A DNA stretch of 64,000 bases, taken from positions 24,534,001-24,598,000 of the forward strand of contig OX463813.1 in assembly GCA_949825045.1 (NCBI GenBank), given 5' to 3'. The notes beneath the pieces are model-generated. The model worked only from the letters and a program-made list of their open reading frames with translations. It ran no database searches and was not told the origin of the DNA. Shown piece after piece: positions 11,111-22,191 of this stretch. Within the stretch, counting starts at the first letter, position 1; the number at the start of each line of letters is the position of its first letter. Source of the stretch: Argyresthia goedartella. Lineage: Eukaryota; Arthropoda; Insecta; Lepidoptera; Argyresthiidae. A program made the translations under genes and the position numbers.

Positions 11111-11455
11111 TTAATCTCCCCATTCCAAGTAGAGCAAATCATCATCAATAGTGTAATAATCCTTTTTCTTTATCACTTTATCTTTAGATAAGCGCATTAT
11201 GAGATGCTCTGGACGACATCGTAAAATGTCTGGTTTTCGTGGCAATTTCCAGCCCACTGAACACTTCTGTAAAACAGATATTTTCATCATCTGTCCATCA
11301 AAATCAATGATGAGTCCCGGAAAAAGAGATTCCTCGTATTTAATTATACAGAACTCTGATTTGTAGCCGTTATTTTTCGCTTCTTTGAGTCTTGCATCAC
11401 GACTGTTTTTCAAAACTCCGTCTTCTTGGACCTCATATTCTTCTATGACTTCCAT
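11111..11455 (-). pseudogene. C-terminal segment of a pogo/Psq-like transposase
   Basis: The 114 codons include ESLFPGLIIDFDGQMMKISV and a W-x-P spacing before an acidic end (IDDDLLYLEWGD). I associate a YPGxI...W.WP block with the C-terminal tail of insect and cnidarian pogo/Tigger-like proteins; this match is from memory and weak. It overlaps the helix-turn-helix frame by 13 bp, in another frame. The catalytic DDE region expected between the two is missing. Confidence 0.5.
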
Positions 11456-11673
11456 TTGTAAGCCAGGTGAAAAAATAGGCTCTGCATTGTGCTGAATATT
11501 TGGGCACTCATTCTAATATTATACAGTTTTACTGCAGCTCCTATGCTTATTTCGCATTTCTTTATTCTGTCCAAAGCCGTACTGAGATCATTTTCGGTAT
11601 AACGTGACTTAGTCCCATATTTTCTAATCCCTATATCAGGGCAGGGCTTTTTTCGTGGCATCGGGATGGTCAC
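11443..11673 (-). pseudogene. Psq-like helix-turn-helix N-terminus of a deleted transposase
   Basis: The start MPRKKPCPDIGIRKYGTKSR followed by YTENDLSTALDRIKKCEISI and GAAVKLYNI is the Psq/CENP-B-type helix-turn-helix that opens pogo and Tigger-like transposases and binds the terminal repeats. The similarity ends after about 58 residues, where the coding sequence for the DDE nuclease has been lost. The remaining residues look unrelated. Confidence 0.68.
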
Positions 11674-12217
11674 TCTGAAAGAAAGAGAACACTATATAAG
11701 TATGTACACAAATAAATGGAACACAAATTCTTATTCACAAAGTTACCCTGACACTTTCAGGTAGTGACAATAACTCTCAGTATAACTTTGACTCCCCAGT
11801 CAAAGTAACCCTAAAAAGCAGTATTTCACGACTGGTTGTTATAAATTGGCGATTTGTATTGATTTAACTTAATAAATCAACATGCATTAACTTTAAATGA
11901 CTTAGTAAAGGACTTATTTATAATAAACAGCAAAACTCACCTTCACAGAAGGAGAATATCAAGCAAAACCGCTAACTTTTTTCGACACTTGCGAAGCACG
12001 CATCAAAACCGGTCACGAAAAATTCAAAAACTGTCTATGGTTTATAACTTTTTTTAGATTATGACACTTGCGAAGCGTTTATGAAGAGTGCTAGATGTGA
12101 AAAATACTGATATGAAACCAATTATCCCTTTAAGTTTTCAGAGTGAAGGGAAAAATGCTGATTCGTAAAACATGGTCAATGTTAAACGGAAAGACAAAGT
12201 TACCCAGACTGACTGTA

Positions 12218-13013
12218 ATTATTCCTACGACTCACCGCGTTAAATTGCATCGTATTTACTCGCAAAGCACGATATTGCCCTCGCATGTAGCTATTCCGAC
12301 TTACATTCGTTCGTATTCATTGTTTCCGATCTATGCAACGCATTTAATCCTCCATCGACATTTCGTTCTAATTGCCGAAGAAACTCGACCGCGTCTCGTA
12401 TCGTCATTGGGTCCTTCCTAGCAAAAAACGCTACCTGAATATCGCGCGGCAACTGTCTGAAAATCGTGTTGATCTTCTCCGTATCAGTAAACGATATCGT
12501 TAGCTCATATATGCTATTCAATTGAGAGGCAAAGAAGTCTTCCATACTTTGACCTTTCTTAGAATCGAACTTCGCGGTTAGGAATCTTTGTTTAATTAAT
12601 TCCTGTTCATTATCTCCCCAGAATACCTCTCTGAAATCTTTTTCAAAATCCGATTAGGTTCGCCATGAGTCTCTGTATATGCTCATTCGAACTTTTGCAA
12701 TTCCTACCAAACTATCCGTTGCCCATATCAAAGCCCTCGAACTATCTCCCGAGACTTTAATATAAGCCTTTAAATATCTTAAGAAAATCATCGGATTTTC
12801 CGAACTCCGCCCATCGAATGTCGGCAACTTCTGTGTCATTTTCACTATACATTTTTGACGTTTTTCTGCCGATTGTTCAAACGTCTCTAGTTCCTGTCTG
12901 TCCGTCTGTCTGTCCGAAGTCCTACTAGCATTACTTGCACTTGAACCCCGCTCCAAACTGTCTAATCTGCTCACTATTTCAGATAACAATTGAGTCACCT
13001 GTCCTGACGCCAT
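12218..13013 (-). pseudogene. Gypsy gag, broken
   Basis: The segment 12654-13013 starts MASGQVTQLLSEIVSRLDSL with a coiled-coil-like N-terminus and then LPTFDGRSSENPMIFLRYLK, the start of a retrotransposon gag domain. The segment 12291-12545 (MEDFFASQLNSIYEL, LPRDIQVAFFARK) is its second half. A frame change lies between 12545 and 12654, and the DNA element truncates the 3' side. Gag would assemble the particle. Confidence 0.75.
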
Positions 13014-13284
13014 TCCATTATTAGAAACACTTGTCTGCGAAAGTGAGTCGTCTTGTAGAACCCGACTTACGTTTTTTTTTTAGGCCGGCCCATTATTTCT
13101 CAATACTAAACCTTCGTCTTGTTCGATGAATTGTGAAAACAATGCCCCTTTTTTTTGTTGTTGCCTATTTATCTTACTTACAAAACTGAACTGTTTAAAA
13201 TCGTTTCTACGTTGTGTTATTTTTAAAAGTAACGCATTAGACCTTGATTCTTTTAGAATATCTAGGTATTGTACTCTAGAATAT

Positions 13285-13302
13285 CCTTCGGTCTCGGCAC
13301 CA
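13285..13302 (-). promoter_or_regulatory. Probable tRNA primer-binding site of the second Gypsy
   Basis: The plus strand reads CCTTCGGTCTCGGCACCA, which looks like a tRNA 3' end with its CCA. It lies 5' of gag in element orientation and 6 bp from a TG that could be the LTR edge (13309). The tRNA is not identified. Confidence 0.5.
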
Positions 13303-13429
13303 GAAAACTGTAACGGCATAATTAGCTAAGGTCGAGCCACCGTTGTCAGAAGCTATGATCGTCTATTCTATCTACCCCCAACTTAGATGTCCCGATTCAG
13401 CTGTGAAAATTGCAAGTTAAGAATGATTT

Positions 13430-13450
13430 CTTGTCTTGTCTTGTCTTGTC
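13430..13450 (+). repeat. (CTTGT)n microsatellite
   Basis: Four tandem TTGTC pentamers. Confidence 0.9.
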
Positions 13451-14732
13451 TGAATTTCTCGTTTGTTGAGAAGTTCAGTTAGCGTACAATAGTCGAACGG
13501 AAGATTGGTTCAGGAAGTTAGAGTTTCAAGTTAAACAGAGAAAGCATGTATGCCCGCAATCCGGTATTTCGCATCAGTTAGCGGTGTTTTGCGCCAGATA
13601 GATCTTTGTTATATTTTGTGTAATGGTACCATTTATTTTTTGTATTTATGGGCGCATGGAGCTTCTTTTTAAGTGGTCGACCACAATTTATAATATTGCG
13701 ATTTAATTTTCCGAAATGGGTCTGAACTAGCGGTTTCCTCAAAAGGTCCGTAACGTTTTGAAACCTTCAACTCTGCGCAATTCGAGCTGGATGTTATCGA
13801 AACGTTTTCTTTAGTGCTTTTGGAGATCTAACCCTCTCCACAACGAGTTACATACTTCGGAAAATACCGATTTATGTACCTTGTTAACCTCAACTCGCCT
13901 CGACTGAGCCCAGCAAAATAAATGCGTGACACAATCTACACGTTAGATCTCCAGCGAAATTGACATTTAATTTAAAGACGCAACTTGAATAAAAACGATC
14001 CAAAGTAAGCCAAAATTACCTACCCGTCCCTAAACAATGAACTTTAGACTGTAATTTGATCTCTTCGCGCGTCCCCGACAACACTCAAATGTCAAAGATA
14101 TCAACAGGATAGGCTATCTGAGTTGACAACGTTTATACTTTGTTCTGAATTTGTTATTTTCATCCGCGGAACCCCATTGATCAAACAGTCTCCCTATGCC
14201 TTGACAACCTAGGTTTAGCCTCAACTAAACTCCTGTCTAGCCTAGTCTAAAATCCTAGTGTTATACCACGTCCATCATCGACACCACTCGAAGTTGGTTG
14301 TGTTTGAATTGAATGTGCTTGTGTGTTTAACGACTTGTGTGTGTGGGAATTTCAAAACTCGCTACACGAAGGGAATGAGGAAAGTATTAGCCCGCGAATA
14401 TCCTAAGAGCTAATCCAGGAACCCTATGGTGAAGGAAAAAAAAATTAGGGTCGCTCCAATCCCAGACTCAGACTCAGATCAAATTACCTACAAGTTCTTA
14501 TCTAACGACCCAAGGATAGTTTTGGAATTTGGGGTAGGTTGATTTGAAGGATAGGAACCGAGGTATATCTCGGCGCTTCAGGCACAAACGAAAATCCACT
14601 GTAGCACGCAATCTCAAATCTTCCAGTTCCAGACGCGTAAAACGGCAGTCTGAACTGTACAGATTACCGAAAGACACGTGTACCCCAGTGGTTTGACGTA
14701 AGGACTGAATGACTTCCCCACCCACGCGCTCG

Positions 14733-14740
14733 TATTTATA
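14733..14740 (-). promoter_or_regulatory. TATA box candidate, minus strand
   Basis: The minus strand reads CCTATAAATACGAGC, with TTCAGTC (an arthropod-type initiator) about 30 bases further on, near 14706. The spacing suits an RNA polymerase II start directed toward the second Gypsy gag. No transcript evidence is available here. Confidence 0.35.
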
Positions 14741-15328
14741 GGCCCCACATGTCTGAGATGGCGTCCTTTGCGTGACACAATCTGCCTAAGCGCAAACTTC
14801 TTATCACTAACTACACAGGGTCTAATTTCAATAAAACACGCCATGCACGCCCGCTGTTCTACAATTTTGTGTATGCATAGTTTCTATAATCAATCATTGG
14901 TTATCACTCAAGTCATTTGGTATTGCCGATACACAAAATTTGTCGATCGCTGGCTATAAAAGCGGTTGCGATTAATTAAGCCTGCCCGACCGCTAGCGTC
15001 TAGGAAAAAGATCACTGGAATGATACGCAAACCCGTGATGTCAGACTCACCACAACGTAATAATCAATCGCAATTGTATATTTGCAGTCAACACATTAGC
15101 TTTCTCCGTATAGTTCCATAAACCTTCTATTATTTAGTTATTCATAATTTATTCAGCGCGCAGCCAAATCGGCTCTGATCCCTACACATTTCGCAGGAAT
15201 GCGACAAAAAAACCTGACCCGACCTCTCTTTCTCGAACCAACCACGTTCTCAGGCCCCTTTCTTGCCAACTTACTTCGAGCTACTCAATAACCCAAGCGT
15301 TAAAGGAACTGACTCTTGTATTCAAACA

Positions 15329-15395
15329 GTGCGGCGATGGGCTAGCCCTCTGTCACGAAAAATGAAGTATTAAATGAACTGACTCTTTTGTGTAC
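15329..15395 (+). repeat. Dispersed repeat with GCGATGGGCTAGCC core
   Basis: GCGGCGATGGGCTAGCCCTC is followed by TGTCACGAAAAATGAAGTAT. The same core occurs near 25190, 29611, 39767, 54470, 59386 and 60470. Confidence 0.6.
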
Positions 15396-15423
15396 CATTA
15401 CAGCGACATAACTACTTACTTAC

Positions 15424-15490
15424 ATATACCATCACATACAATACACTGCTTCTGGCCCCACACTAGGATACCTTGCGGCGTGGAAACCCG
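15424..15490 (-). repeat. SINE family 1, body-only fragment
   Basis: CTTCTGGCCCCACACTAGG and GGCGTGGAAAC match the 3' body of the tRNA-derived SINE seen in full at 49766-49953. The tRNA-like head is missing. Confidence 0.65.
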
Positions 15491-16076
15491 CCCACTTATT
15501 ATCTATTTCCAAATTGAATCCCCATCACATTAAAATTAATGTTTGACCAATAACAATCGCCAAAAATAACAGCAATTTCGGTGAAAAACATTGTACGATT
15601 GTCATGTAATTCTTATTTTCTATGCTTATTTGTTATTACAATAAAGAAATAATGAATTGATTTATTTTTGTTTACATTTCCCATTAACATTATAATGATT
15701 TCATTCACTACTATTGAAGGCAAGGATATCTTCATAACATTTATTTTAATAAGGTTTTGGAAAGTGTCTCCTTTAGGAGCAACAACGCTTCAAAGATAGG
15801 CAATTCACAATATCCCTAGTCCCAAGGCCAGGCGCCCATATAAATGATATGGAAGTAGCATAGTTCCCATATAGGAGTGGCACGTCTTATCATGTCATTT
15901 CGCGCCGCGCCAATACTACATCTTACTCTGACACCCCGTGTATGTATCTAAAATGTATGAAATCCCTCGAGAAATCCAGCTCAAGTGGAGCAAGTAATTC
16001 AGAAACGGACAGAAAGCCAAATTGGCTCCGTTCGGTTTGCTGACTCCAATAACAAAAGTATTGGAGGTTTTCTTTG
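15491..16076. other. No gene recognised
   Basis: AT-rich flank of the BEL element. The only structure seen is a small CCAATA...TATTGG hairpin near 16046-16063. Confidence 0.5.
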
Positions 16077-16304
16077 TGTTTGGGGATTTTCAGCTCTTCA
16101 AGTAAACTCATTGATTCTTGGTATTGTAAGTATATTAATTTGTATGACAATTTTGTTGTTAATATAGTGAAATAAACAGCAGATCATTAGTTAACGAACG
16201 ATCTTGGCTACGGCTCTCAGATCAATGCCGCGTGTACATCCGTGAGTACCAGTCGCAGCTGCCCCGTTTCACCTGTAGATGGCGCCAGCTGTTGCTCATC
16301 AACA
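16077..16304 (-). repeat. BEL/Pao 3' LTR (228 bp)
   Basis: Starts TGTTTGGGGATTTTCAG and ends GCTCATCAACA. It matches 21964-22191 throughout by eye. Confidence 0.93.
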
Positions 16305-16361
16305 TGCCCGCGGCCTTGGAAGCATCAAGTTCCAACGAAGTAGACGGCTCCATCCTCGAAA

Positions 16362-16853
16362 CTAGTCATCAATGACGTTGTGCATCCGCTGATCAGGTAG
16401 AAGTGGACATATTTTTGGAAATGCCCGTCGTATTTCCCCATTTGCAGTTTTGATGATTGCGACTCGGGATTTGCCGTCCGTGCCGGAGATTGTTTGAAGG
16501 ACTCGACCAAGACGCCAGTGAAGAGGAGGCTGATTGTCTTCCTTTATCAGGACTAATGTGTTAGGATTTAATGTGTCTAGATTAGTCTGCCATTTCGTTC
16601 TCATCTGGAGTTCCGAGATATACTCCTTGGACCACCGCTGCCAGAAGTGTTGCCGCATCTGCTCCACACGATCGTAACGAGTCAGGCGATGTGAAGATGT
16701 GGTGGTGACGTCGTCGCAGGGCGACGCCGTCAGCGGTCGGCCAATCAGGAAATGAGCCGGACTAAGAGGGAGTAAATCATTGGGGTCTGTGGACATAGGA
16801 ATCATGGGTCTGGAGTTGAGGACAGCTTCAATTTGTGCTAATACTGTGCTCAA
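16362..16853 (-). pseudogene. BEL/Pao integrase C-terminal part, after an in-frame stop
   Basis: The frame encodes the end of integrase, including IEAVLNSRPMIPMSTDPNDL, LSPAHFLIGRPL and the DUF5641-type tail (LVLIKEDNQPPLHWRLGRVL). It is in frame with the upstream pol frame and separated only by the TAA at 16866-16868. The first ATG here is incidental. This tail is thought to help integrase bind DNA. Confidence 0.85.
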
Positions 16854-16865
16854 CTCCTCATATGT

Positions 16866-19298
16866 TTAATTAGCGTTTCCTACGACACGACGCAAGTGAA
16901 ATTTGCAAGACTTGACTCCTGCCTCCCACAATCCACCAAAGTGAGGCGTATATGGTGGAATAAATTTTAGTTTAATGTCATTATTTGTTGTAAAGTCTGT
17001 AATGGTTTGTGAATTTTGATCCAAAAACTGAGAAAGTTCTTTTAATGCACCCACAAAGTTCCTGCCATGATCAGAAAAAATCTCTAAAGGTTTACCTCGA
17101 CGTGAGATAAATCTTTTTAAAGCTAAAAGATAACCTTCGGTTGAAAGAGTAGTCACCAATTCCAAGTGTATTGCCCGCGTCGCGAAACAAACAAATAGAC
17201 AGATGTAACATTTTTCCAACTTCGCGCCTCTCCCGCGACGGTTTAGTATGAGCACAGGCCCCAAATAATCGACCCCGCAGCGCATGAACGGGTAGCCTGG
17301 TTCTAATCTTTCAGCGGGTAAATTTCCCATTTGCACTTGCATGGTTTGCCCTTTCAATCTTACGCATTTGACACAAGTACGAACTACCTGTTTCGCTAAC
17401 TCACGTCCCTTGAGCGGCCACCAGGTTTGTCTAACTGTGGACAATAACAGTTGGGGGCCAGCATGAAGAAGAGACTTGTGCTGAAATCGGAAAAGAAGTC
17501 GGGTGAATGTGTGTTTACCACAAAGTAAGACCGGGTGTTTTTTATCATAGGCAAATGTTTCGGAATTATTCAACCTACCACCGACTCTAAGTAAATTTTG
17601 TGTGTCGGAAAATATATTGAGACCGGCCAGATTACGGGAAAACTTAATGTTTTTGTTATTTAATACAGCCTCGTAAACGTCAGGGAACGATTGACGCTGA
17701 CTAATACGGGCCAAAGTCTTAGTTGCACTGTTTAATTCGTCAACAGTAAGAGGTCCTAACTGGCGATCTGTTTTAGTTCTAATGCGAGTATTATTGATAA
17801 AGCGCAATAGATAAGCAGCTGACCGCCGCATGCGGCTAAAACAAGAATATCTATCAAAAGGAAACAACACATCATCAGATTGACAAACCAGTGTCGTAGT
17901 TGTTGCCCTAATCTCAGGTAACTCGTCGGAATTAATGACACCGACATAATTATCACGCAAATTCAAATTAGGGTTCCGTAGGAATGTAGGGCCGTGCCAC
18001 CACATATCGCATGATTGAAGCGCGTCGATATGGGCACCTCGTGACAATAAGTCAGCGGGGTTCTGTACGCCAGCAACATGTAACCATCTCGAATCTCCTG
18101 TCAAGTCATTTATTTCAACCACGCGATTCTGAACAAATGTTTTTAAAGCGCTAGGCGACATTCTAAGCCATCCGATTACAATGGTAGAATCCGACCAAAA
18201 GTAAACATCATCAAATGTTAACCGAAGTGATTTTATAATTTTTGAATATAATTTTGCACCTACAAGGGCTCCGCATAGCTCCAACCGCGGAATGCTAACT
18301 GGCTTTACGGGAGCGACCTTACTCTTTGCACATAACAAATTCACATTAACTAATGATTCACCTGATGCGCTATCGGTATAGCTAAGTACGTACGCACAAG
18401 CCCCATAAGCATCCTGTGACGCGTCGGAAAATATGTGTAGTTCCGTACGATATGAATTTTGAGATGTAACGTGACGCAGGATTCGAATGTCATCTAAATG
18501 TTTTAATTTATTTATAAAGTTTTGCCACATAAGTAAAGATGGCGAAGGTATGGGATCATCCCAACCAATTTTGCACAGCCATAATTTTTGTATTAGGATT
18601 TTGGCTATAATGATCGTCGGTGCTAACAAACCTAATGGGTCATAGATTTGAGCTACAGTTGATAATATCGTTCGTTTAGTTACATGAGTCACATCTTGTT
18701 TACATTTTGTTGTGAATAATAATTCGTCGGAAGTGGGTAGCCAACCCAAGCCCAACGTTTTTGTCTGACAGTTATCGCCTAATGTTAATGATTTTGACGA
18801 AAAGTTTGTTTGCGAACAGTCTGAATTAAACACCCATTTTCTTAAAGGGAAGCATGCGGAGTCTAAAACACTCGAAACACGGTTGCAAATATCTAATAAT
18901 TGATCCTTATCATCGTGTCCTGTCAATAAATCATCAACGTAGAAATCTTCATTAATGACCTTTGCGATGACCTCGTCATTGCATTCCGCCGCGAGTTGTT
19001 TTAGGCACCTTATGCTTAAATAAGGCGCGGATGCAGTACCGTAAGTAACTGTGTTTAGTTGATATATGCCTATCGTCTCCGAGGGGTTATTTCGCCACAG
19101 TATTAATTGTAAAGGACGCTGGTCGGGTTGTACCAAAATCTGACGGTACATCTTCTCCACATCTGCACACGCGATATGTTTGTACTGACGGAATCGTAAC
19201 AAGATCGAAAAGATATCGTTTTGCAGTGTGGGGCCGATGTCTTGTATGTCGTTCAAAGATTTTCCCGACGAGGATGTTGCGCTTGCATTAAATACCAC
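16866..19298 (-). pseudogene. pol: BEL/Pao pol: RT, RNase H and integrase core
   Basis: The 810 codons begin inside RT (VVFNASATSSSGKSLNDI is the entry motif). RT catalytic blocks are CADVEKMYRQI (about 43-53) and YVDDLLTGHDD (about 122). RNase H follows with FSDASQDAYGACAYV and WSDSTIVIGWL. Integrase has the zinc-binding HKSLLHAGPQLL...CVKCVRLK segment, then GVDYLGP, FSDHGRNFVG and PHFGGLWEAGVK carrying the D-D-E triad. All active-site blocks look intact. The product is cut off from gag and from the integrase tail by single stop codons, so this copy should make no complete polyprotein unless stops are read through. Confidence 0.92.
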
Positions 19299-19358
19299 TC
19301 GGAGTTTGGTAGTCGTGCTGTTCTCATTAAATACGCCATGATGAGGCAGAAAATAACA

Positions 19359-21704
19359 CTACTTTTTATAATCTGAAATAGGACTCATGTGACCTAGAGT
19401 TACATATTCATTCATGAAGTCACTATACATTTGTTTATATTCCGGGGCGCTCCGGTTTAACTGTCGTTCAAGAGCTAGGAACCTATTCTCGGCCAATGTG
19501 AATGTATCACCTAATACATCAGCTGACTCCTTTAATGGAATGCGCACGGAAAAACGACCCTTATCGTCGCGAAGTGTGGTGTCTTTAAAAAGATTTTCGC
19601 ATGCATTCTCGGATGCCGTGTATTTAGTATCGGTCTGAACTTCCTCAAGCTCCCAAAATCTGCGTAGCTGTGTGTCTAATTCGAGTGACTGGGCGAAATT
19701 GCATTGTACCCGATTAATCCTTGAGTATTTGTTGTGCAATGAACCCGAAATGACCCATCCTAACGTTGTGTTTTGCAGAAAAGGACCGTTGGGGAGGCGA
19801 ATAAGACCGTCACTCAATAACTCCCAAAATTTATTGGCACCGATCAAAAGATCAATTTGATTTGGGGAGTGAAAGTGTGGATCGGCTAACTTCACATTCT
19901 CCGGGATTTTAATGTTGTGAGTGTTTCCTAACGATGGAAATTGTGCAGTGATACGATCCAGAACCAAACAATTAAAGTGCGTGTGATAAGGACTAATTTT
20001 GGACCGCAGTTGAATTTCACATGATTTTGTGGATTGAGTTACCGAGTTACCTACCCCGGTAACCTGAACAGTGGACTGTATTAAAGGTAATTGAAGTTTT
20101 GCGCATAATGACTCTGTTATAAAACAGTGTTGACTTCCGTTGTCTAGAAGTACCCTAATTGTGTGATATTGATTGTTTTTATCCGCCACCTCCACTAAGG
20201 CAGTCGATAAAAGTACCGGTTCTAAAGACGGGTGCGTAATACTGTTATCGCTGCTACCATAATGCGTGTGAGTTGTACTAGTGTGAGACGCGGTATGTAA
20301 TGAGCCGGGCTGCGGCGCAGGCGGCTGCGGCGCAGTGTATGCAACTGCTGAAGATGTTAATGCACCAGAGTCTGCATGACACTCACCATGTATGAGGCTG
20401 TTGTGTTTAAGGTTGCATCGCTTGCATGGCCCGAACCAGCACGTTGCAACAGTGTGTCCGGCGCGCAAGCAATTTTGACATAGTTTTTTATCGTCTATGT
20501 GTTTTAATTTATCTTGGCTTGACAAGTTTAAGAAAGATTCGCACGAATAGATCGGGTGATTAGCGGTACACAAACTACACGGGCGATAATGCTTTGCCTT
20601 TAATGAACTTGACGATGATTTGTTTTGATTGTGATTATTATTATTACTTTGTGAAGCTACATAACTGTGTGATTTTAATGATGGTGTCGACGACAGTTTT
20701 TTTGTAGTGATTTCGGGTGTGTATTTAGAGTGAGATGTTCTTATTGTTTCCAGCACGTCAGCTCTGTCTTTAAGAAATGTAATTAACGCGGACAGCGGTA
20801 ATTTTGATGGTTGATTTTGAGAATTAATGATTGTGCTTTTGTAGATCTCCCATTCCCGCTCAGTGGACGAATCAAGCTTTGAGACTATCACGTAGATAAT
20901 TAAAGTATCCCATGAGTCTGTCGGTTCACCGAGGGTTTTGAGGGCACGCATATTTCTCAAAATTGCATCAATAAGTTTGCGAATTTGTGATGCACATTCC
21001 TTTGTCATGGATTGCGTTGAGAACAAAGCCTTGACATGATTGTGAACCAGTAAACGATCGTTATTGTAACGGTTCTGTAAGAGATCCCAGGCAGTGAGGT
21101 AATTGTCAGCCGAAAATTCTAATGATTTGATCACTTGTAATGCGTTACCGATTAAAGCTGAACGCAAGTAATGAAACTTCTGAACATTATCCAAATTACC
21201 CGAGTTATGAATAAGCGAAATAAAGGTATCGCGGAATTCTAGCCAGTGATCGTAGGTACCATCAAAGGAAGGCAACGAAATAGTTGGCAATTTAATGTTG
21301 CTTTTCATGCCTATGCCTGTCTGAATTGTTTGGTTCGGAGATGACAGAGTATGGCCCAGAATACCCTTGCACTTGGCGACAATCGCATAATACTGATTCT
21401 CAAAAGATTCCCTCTCTTCATTTTCTTTATCTAATTGACTTTCTCCTATCTTGCACTCAATTTCATCCTGTACTTTTTCAAATTCTTGTAATAATGACTC
21501 AAAATTTTGAAAACGCTCTTTTAATTCTGACCTTTGAACTGCAGTTACATCTTTACTCAGCGAATCGTAATATTTCGAAAACAAGGTGAATTTACGTTTT
21601 ATTACGCCTCTTTTTTGCACCAAAAGTTTAACTTCCGACTCATCTATATTAATTGCAGTGTCATCGGAATCTGTTGTTCCTGAATTAGTAGCCTTTGGTG
21701 GCAT
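19359..21704 (-). pseudogene. gag: BEL/Pao gag-protease ending at an in-frame UAG
   Basis: The 781 codons start MPPKATNSGTTDSDD, with a coiled-coil-rich N-terminus (25-115) and then a DUF1759-type gag domain (about 140-290; LPTISLPSFDGTYDHWLEFR). A cysteine/histidine-rich region (about 375-445; CSLC, CQNCLRAGH, CKRCNLKH) would bind RNA. The protease (DUF1758-like) has LLDNGSQHCFI, with DNG where DSG is more usual. The frame then enters the connection to RT and stops at a TAG (19359-19361), 60 bp before the next open segment in the same frame. BEL elements usually have one gag-pol frame, so I read the TAG as a nonsense change. Confidence 0.9.
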
Positions 21705-21941
21705 TATGGGAGACAGAAATCAAAGTACTCACTTGGAAATAGCCGATAGATCGCGATTGATTTGCACTTGACGCCAACTTGAAGGTCACGTTAACTGCGC
21801 AGACGCCACGTGTAACTAGAATTTAGCGACGAAGCACAATATTAGCACACTTTGAATATTGGGATAGGAGAAAAAGGATTGACTGGCCTGACCGTCTAAT
21901 GCTGATCTTGCTTCTTGCTGCTTGCTGATCCTGATGATAAT

Positions 21942-21962
21942 CCGTTCGGCGAAGAAGGTCCA
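21942..21962 (-). promoter_or_regulatory. Primer-binding-site position of the BEL element
   Basis: Next to the 5' LTR the minus strand reads TTGGACCTTCTTCGCCGAAC. This is the expected place for tRNA priming and has a TGG start. The tRNA is not assigned. Confidence 0.5.
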
Positions 21963-21963
21963 A

Positions 21964-22191
21964 TGTTTGGGGATTTTCAGCTCTTCAAGTAAACTCATTG
22001 ATTCTTGGTATTGTAAGTATATTAATTTGTATGACAATTTTGTTGTTAATATAGTGAAATAAACAGCAGATCATTAGTTAACGAACGATCTTGGCTACGG
22101 CTCTCAGATCAATGCCGCGTGTACATCCGTGAGTACCAGTCGCAGCTGCCCCGTTTCACCTGTAGATGGCGCCAGCTGTTGCTCATCAACA
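21964..22191 (-). repeat. BEL/Pao 5' LTR (228 bp)
   Basis: Same sequence as 16077-16304. In element orientation this is the promoter LTR. A 5' leader of about 260 bp lies between it and the gag ATG at 21704. Confidence 0.93.

Larger units (their letters stand above)
10432..12215 (-). mobile_element. Non-autonomous pogo/Psq-type DNA transposon with TA target duplication
   Basis: The 1784-bp element is bounded by TIRs, CAGTCAATCTGGGTAACTTT on the left and the same with one mismatch (CAGTCAGTCTGGGTAACTTT) inverted at 12196-12215. TA dinucleotides flank it at 10430-10431 and 12216-12217. CAGT ends with TA flanks fit the Tc1/mariner/pogo superfamily. It encodes an N-terminal Psq-like helix-turn-helix and a C-terminal accessory segment but no DDE core, so it is probably an internally deleted copy needing transposase in trans. 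It lies in gag of the second Gypsy element. Confidence 0.85.
7549..13309 (-). mobile_element. Second, decayed Gypsy element, interrupted by a DNA transposon
   Basis: Gag, protease, RT, RNase H and the start of integrase follow in order on the minus strand, with many frame changes. The 3' end is lost: integrase stops after its zinc-binding part and no matching 3' LTR lies to the left. The 5' side has a leader and a tRNA-like priming site at 13285-13302. A TA-flanked DNA element (10432-12215) splits gag. It is clearly older than the neighbouring Gypsy copy. Confidence 0.88.
13310..15328. other. Non-coding stretch, possibly the long 5' LTR of the second Gypsy
   Basis: I find no convincing coding region. 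If the LTR edge is at 13309, some or all of this stretch is LTR, but no partner LTR is present to set its outer edge. It contains a pentanucleotide array and a TATA-like box on the minus strand. The minus-strand frames at 14498-14844 match nothing I know. Confidence 0.4.
16077..22191 (-). mobile_element. BEL/Pao LTR retrotransposon with two in-frame stops
   Basis: The 6.1-kb element has 228-bp LTRs with TG...CA ends, equal in length and identical as far as I could read. The 5-bp flanks, CTTTG left and GTTTG right, agree at four of five bases and are likely a target duplication with one change. Gag-protease and RT-RNase H-integrase run in one frame, interrupted by stops at 19359-19361 and 16866-16868. 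Confidence 0.93.

Noticed and set aside
16077..16150. Small minus-strand protein repeated at 16 kb and 22 kb
   Set aside because: Both copies lie in the BEL LTRs. The identity comes from the LTR duplication.
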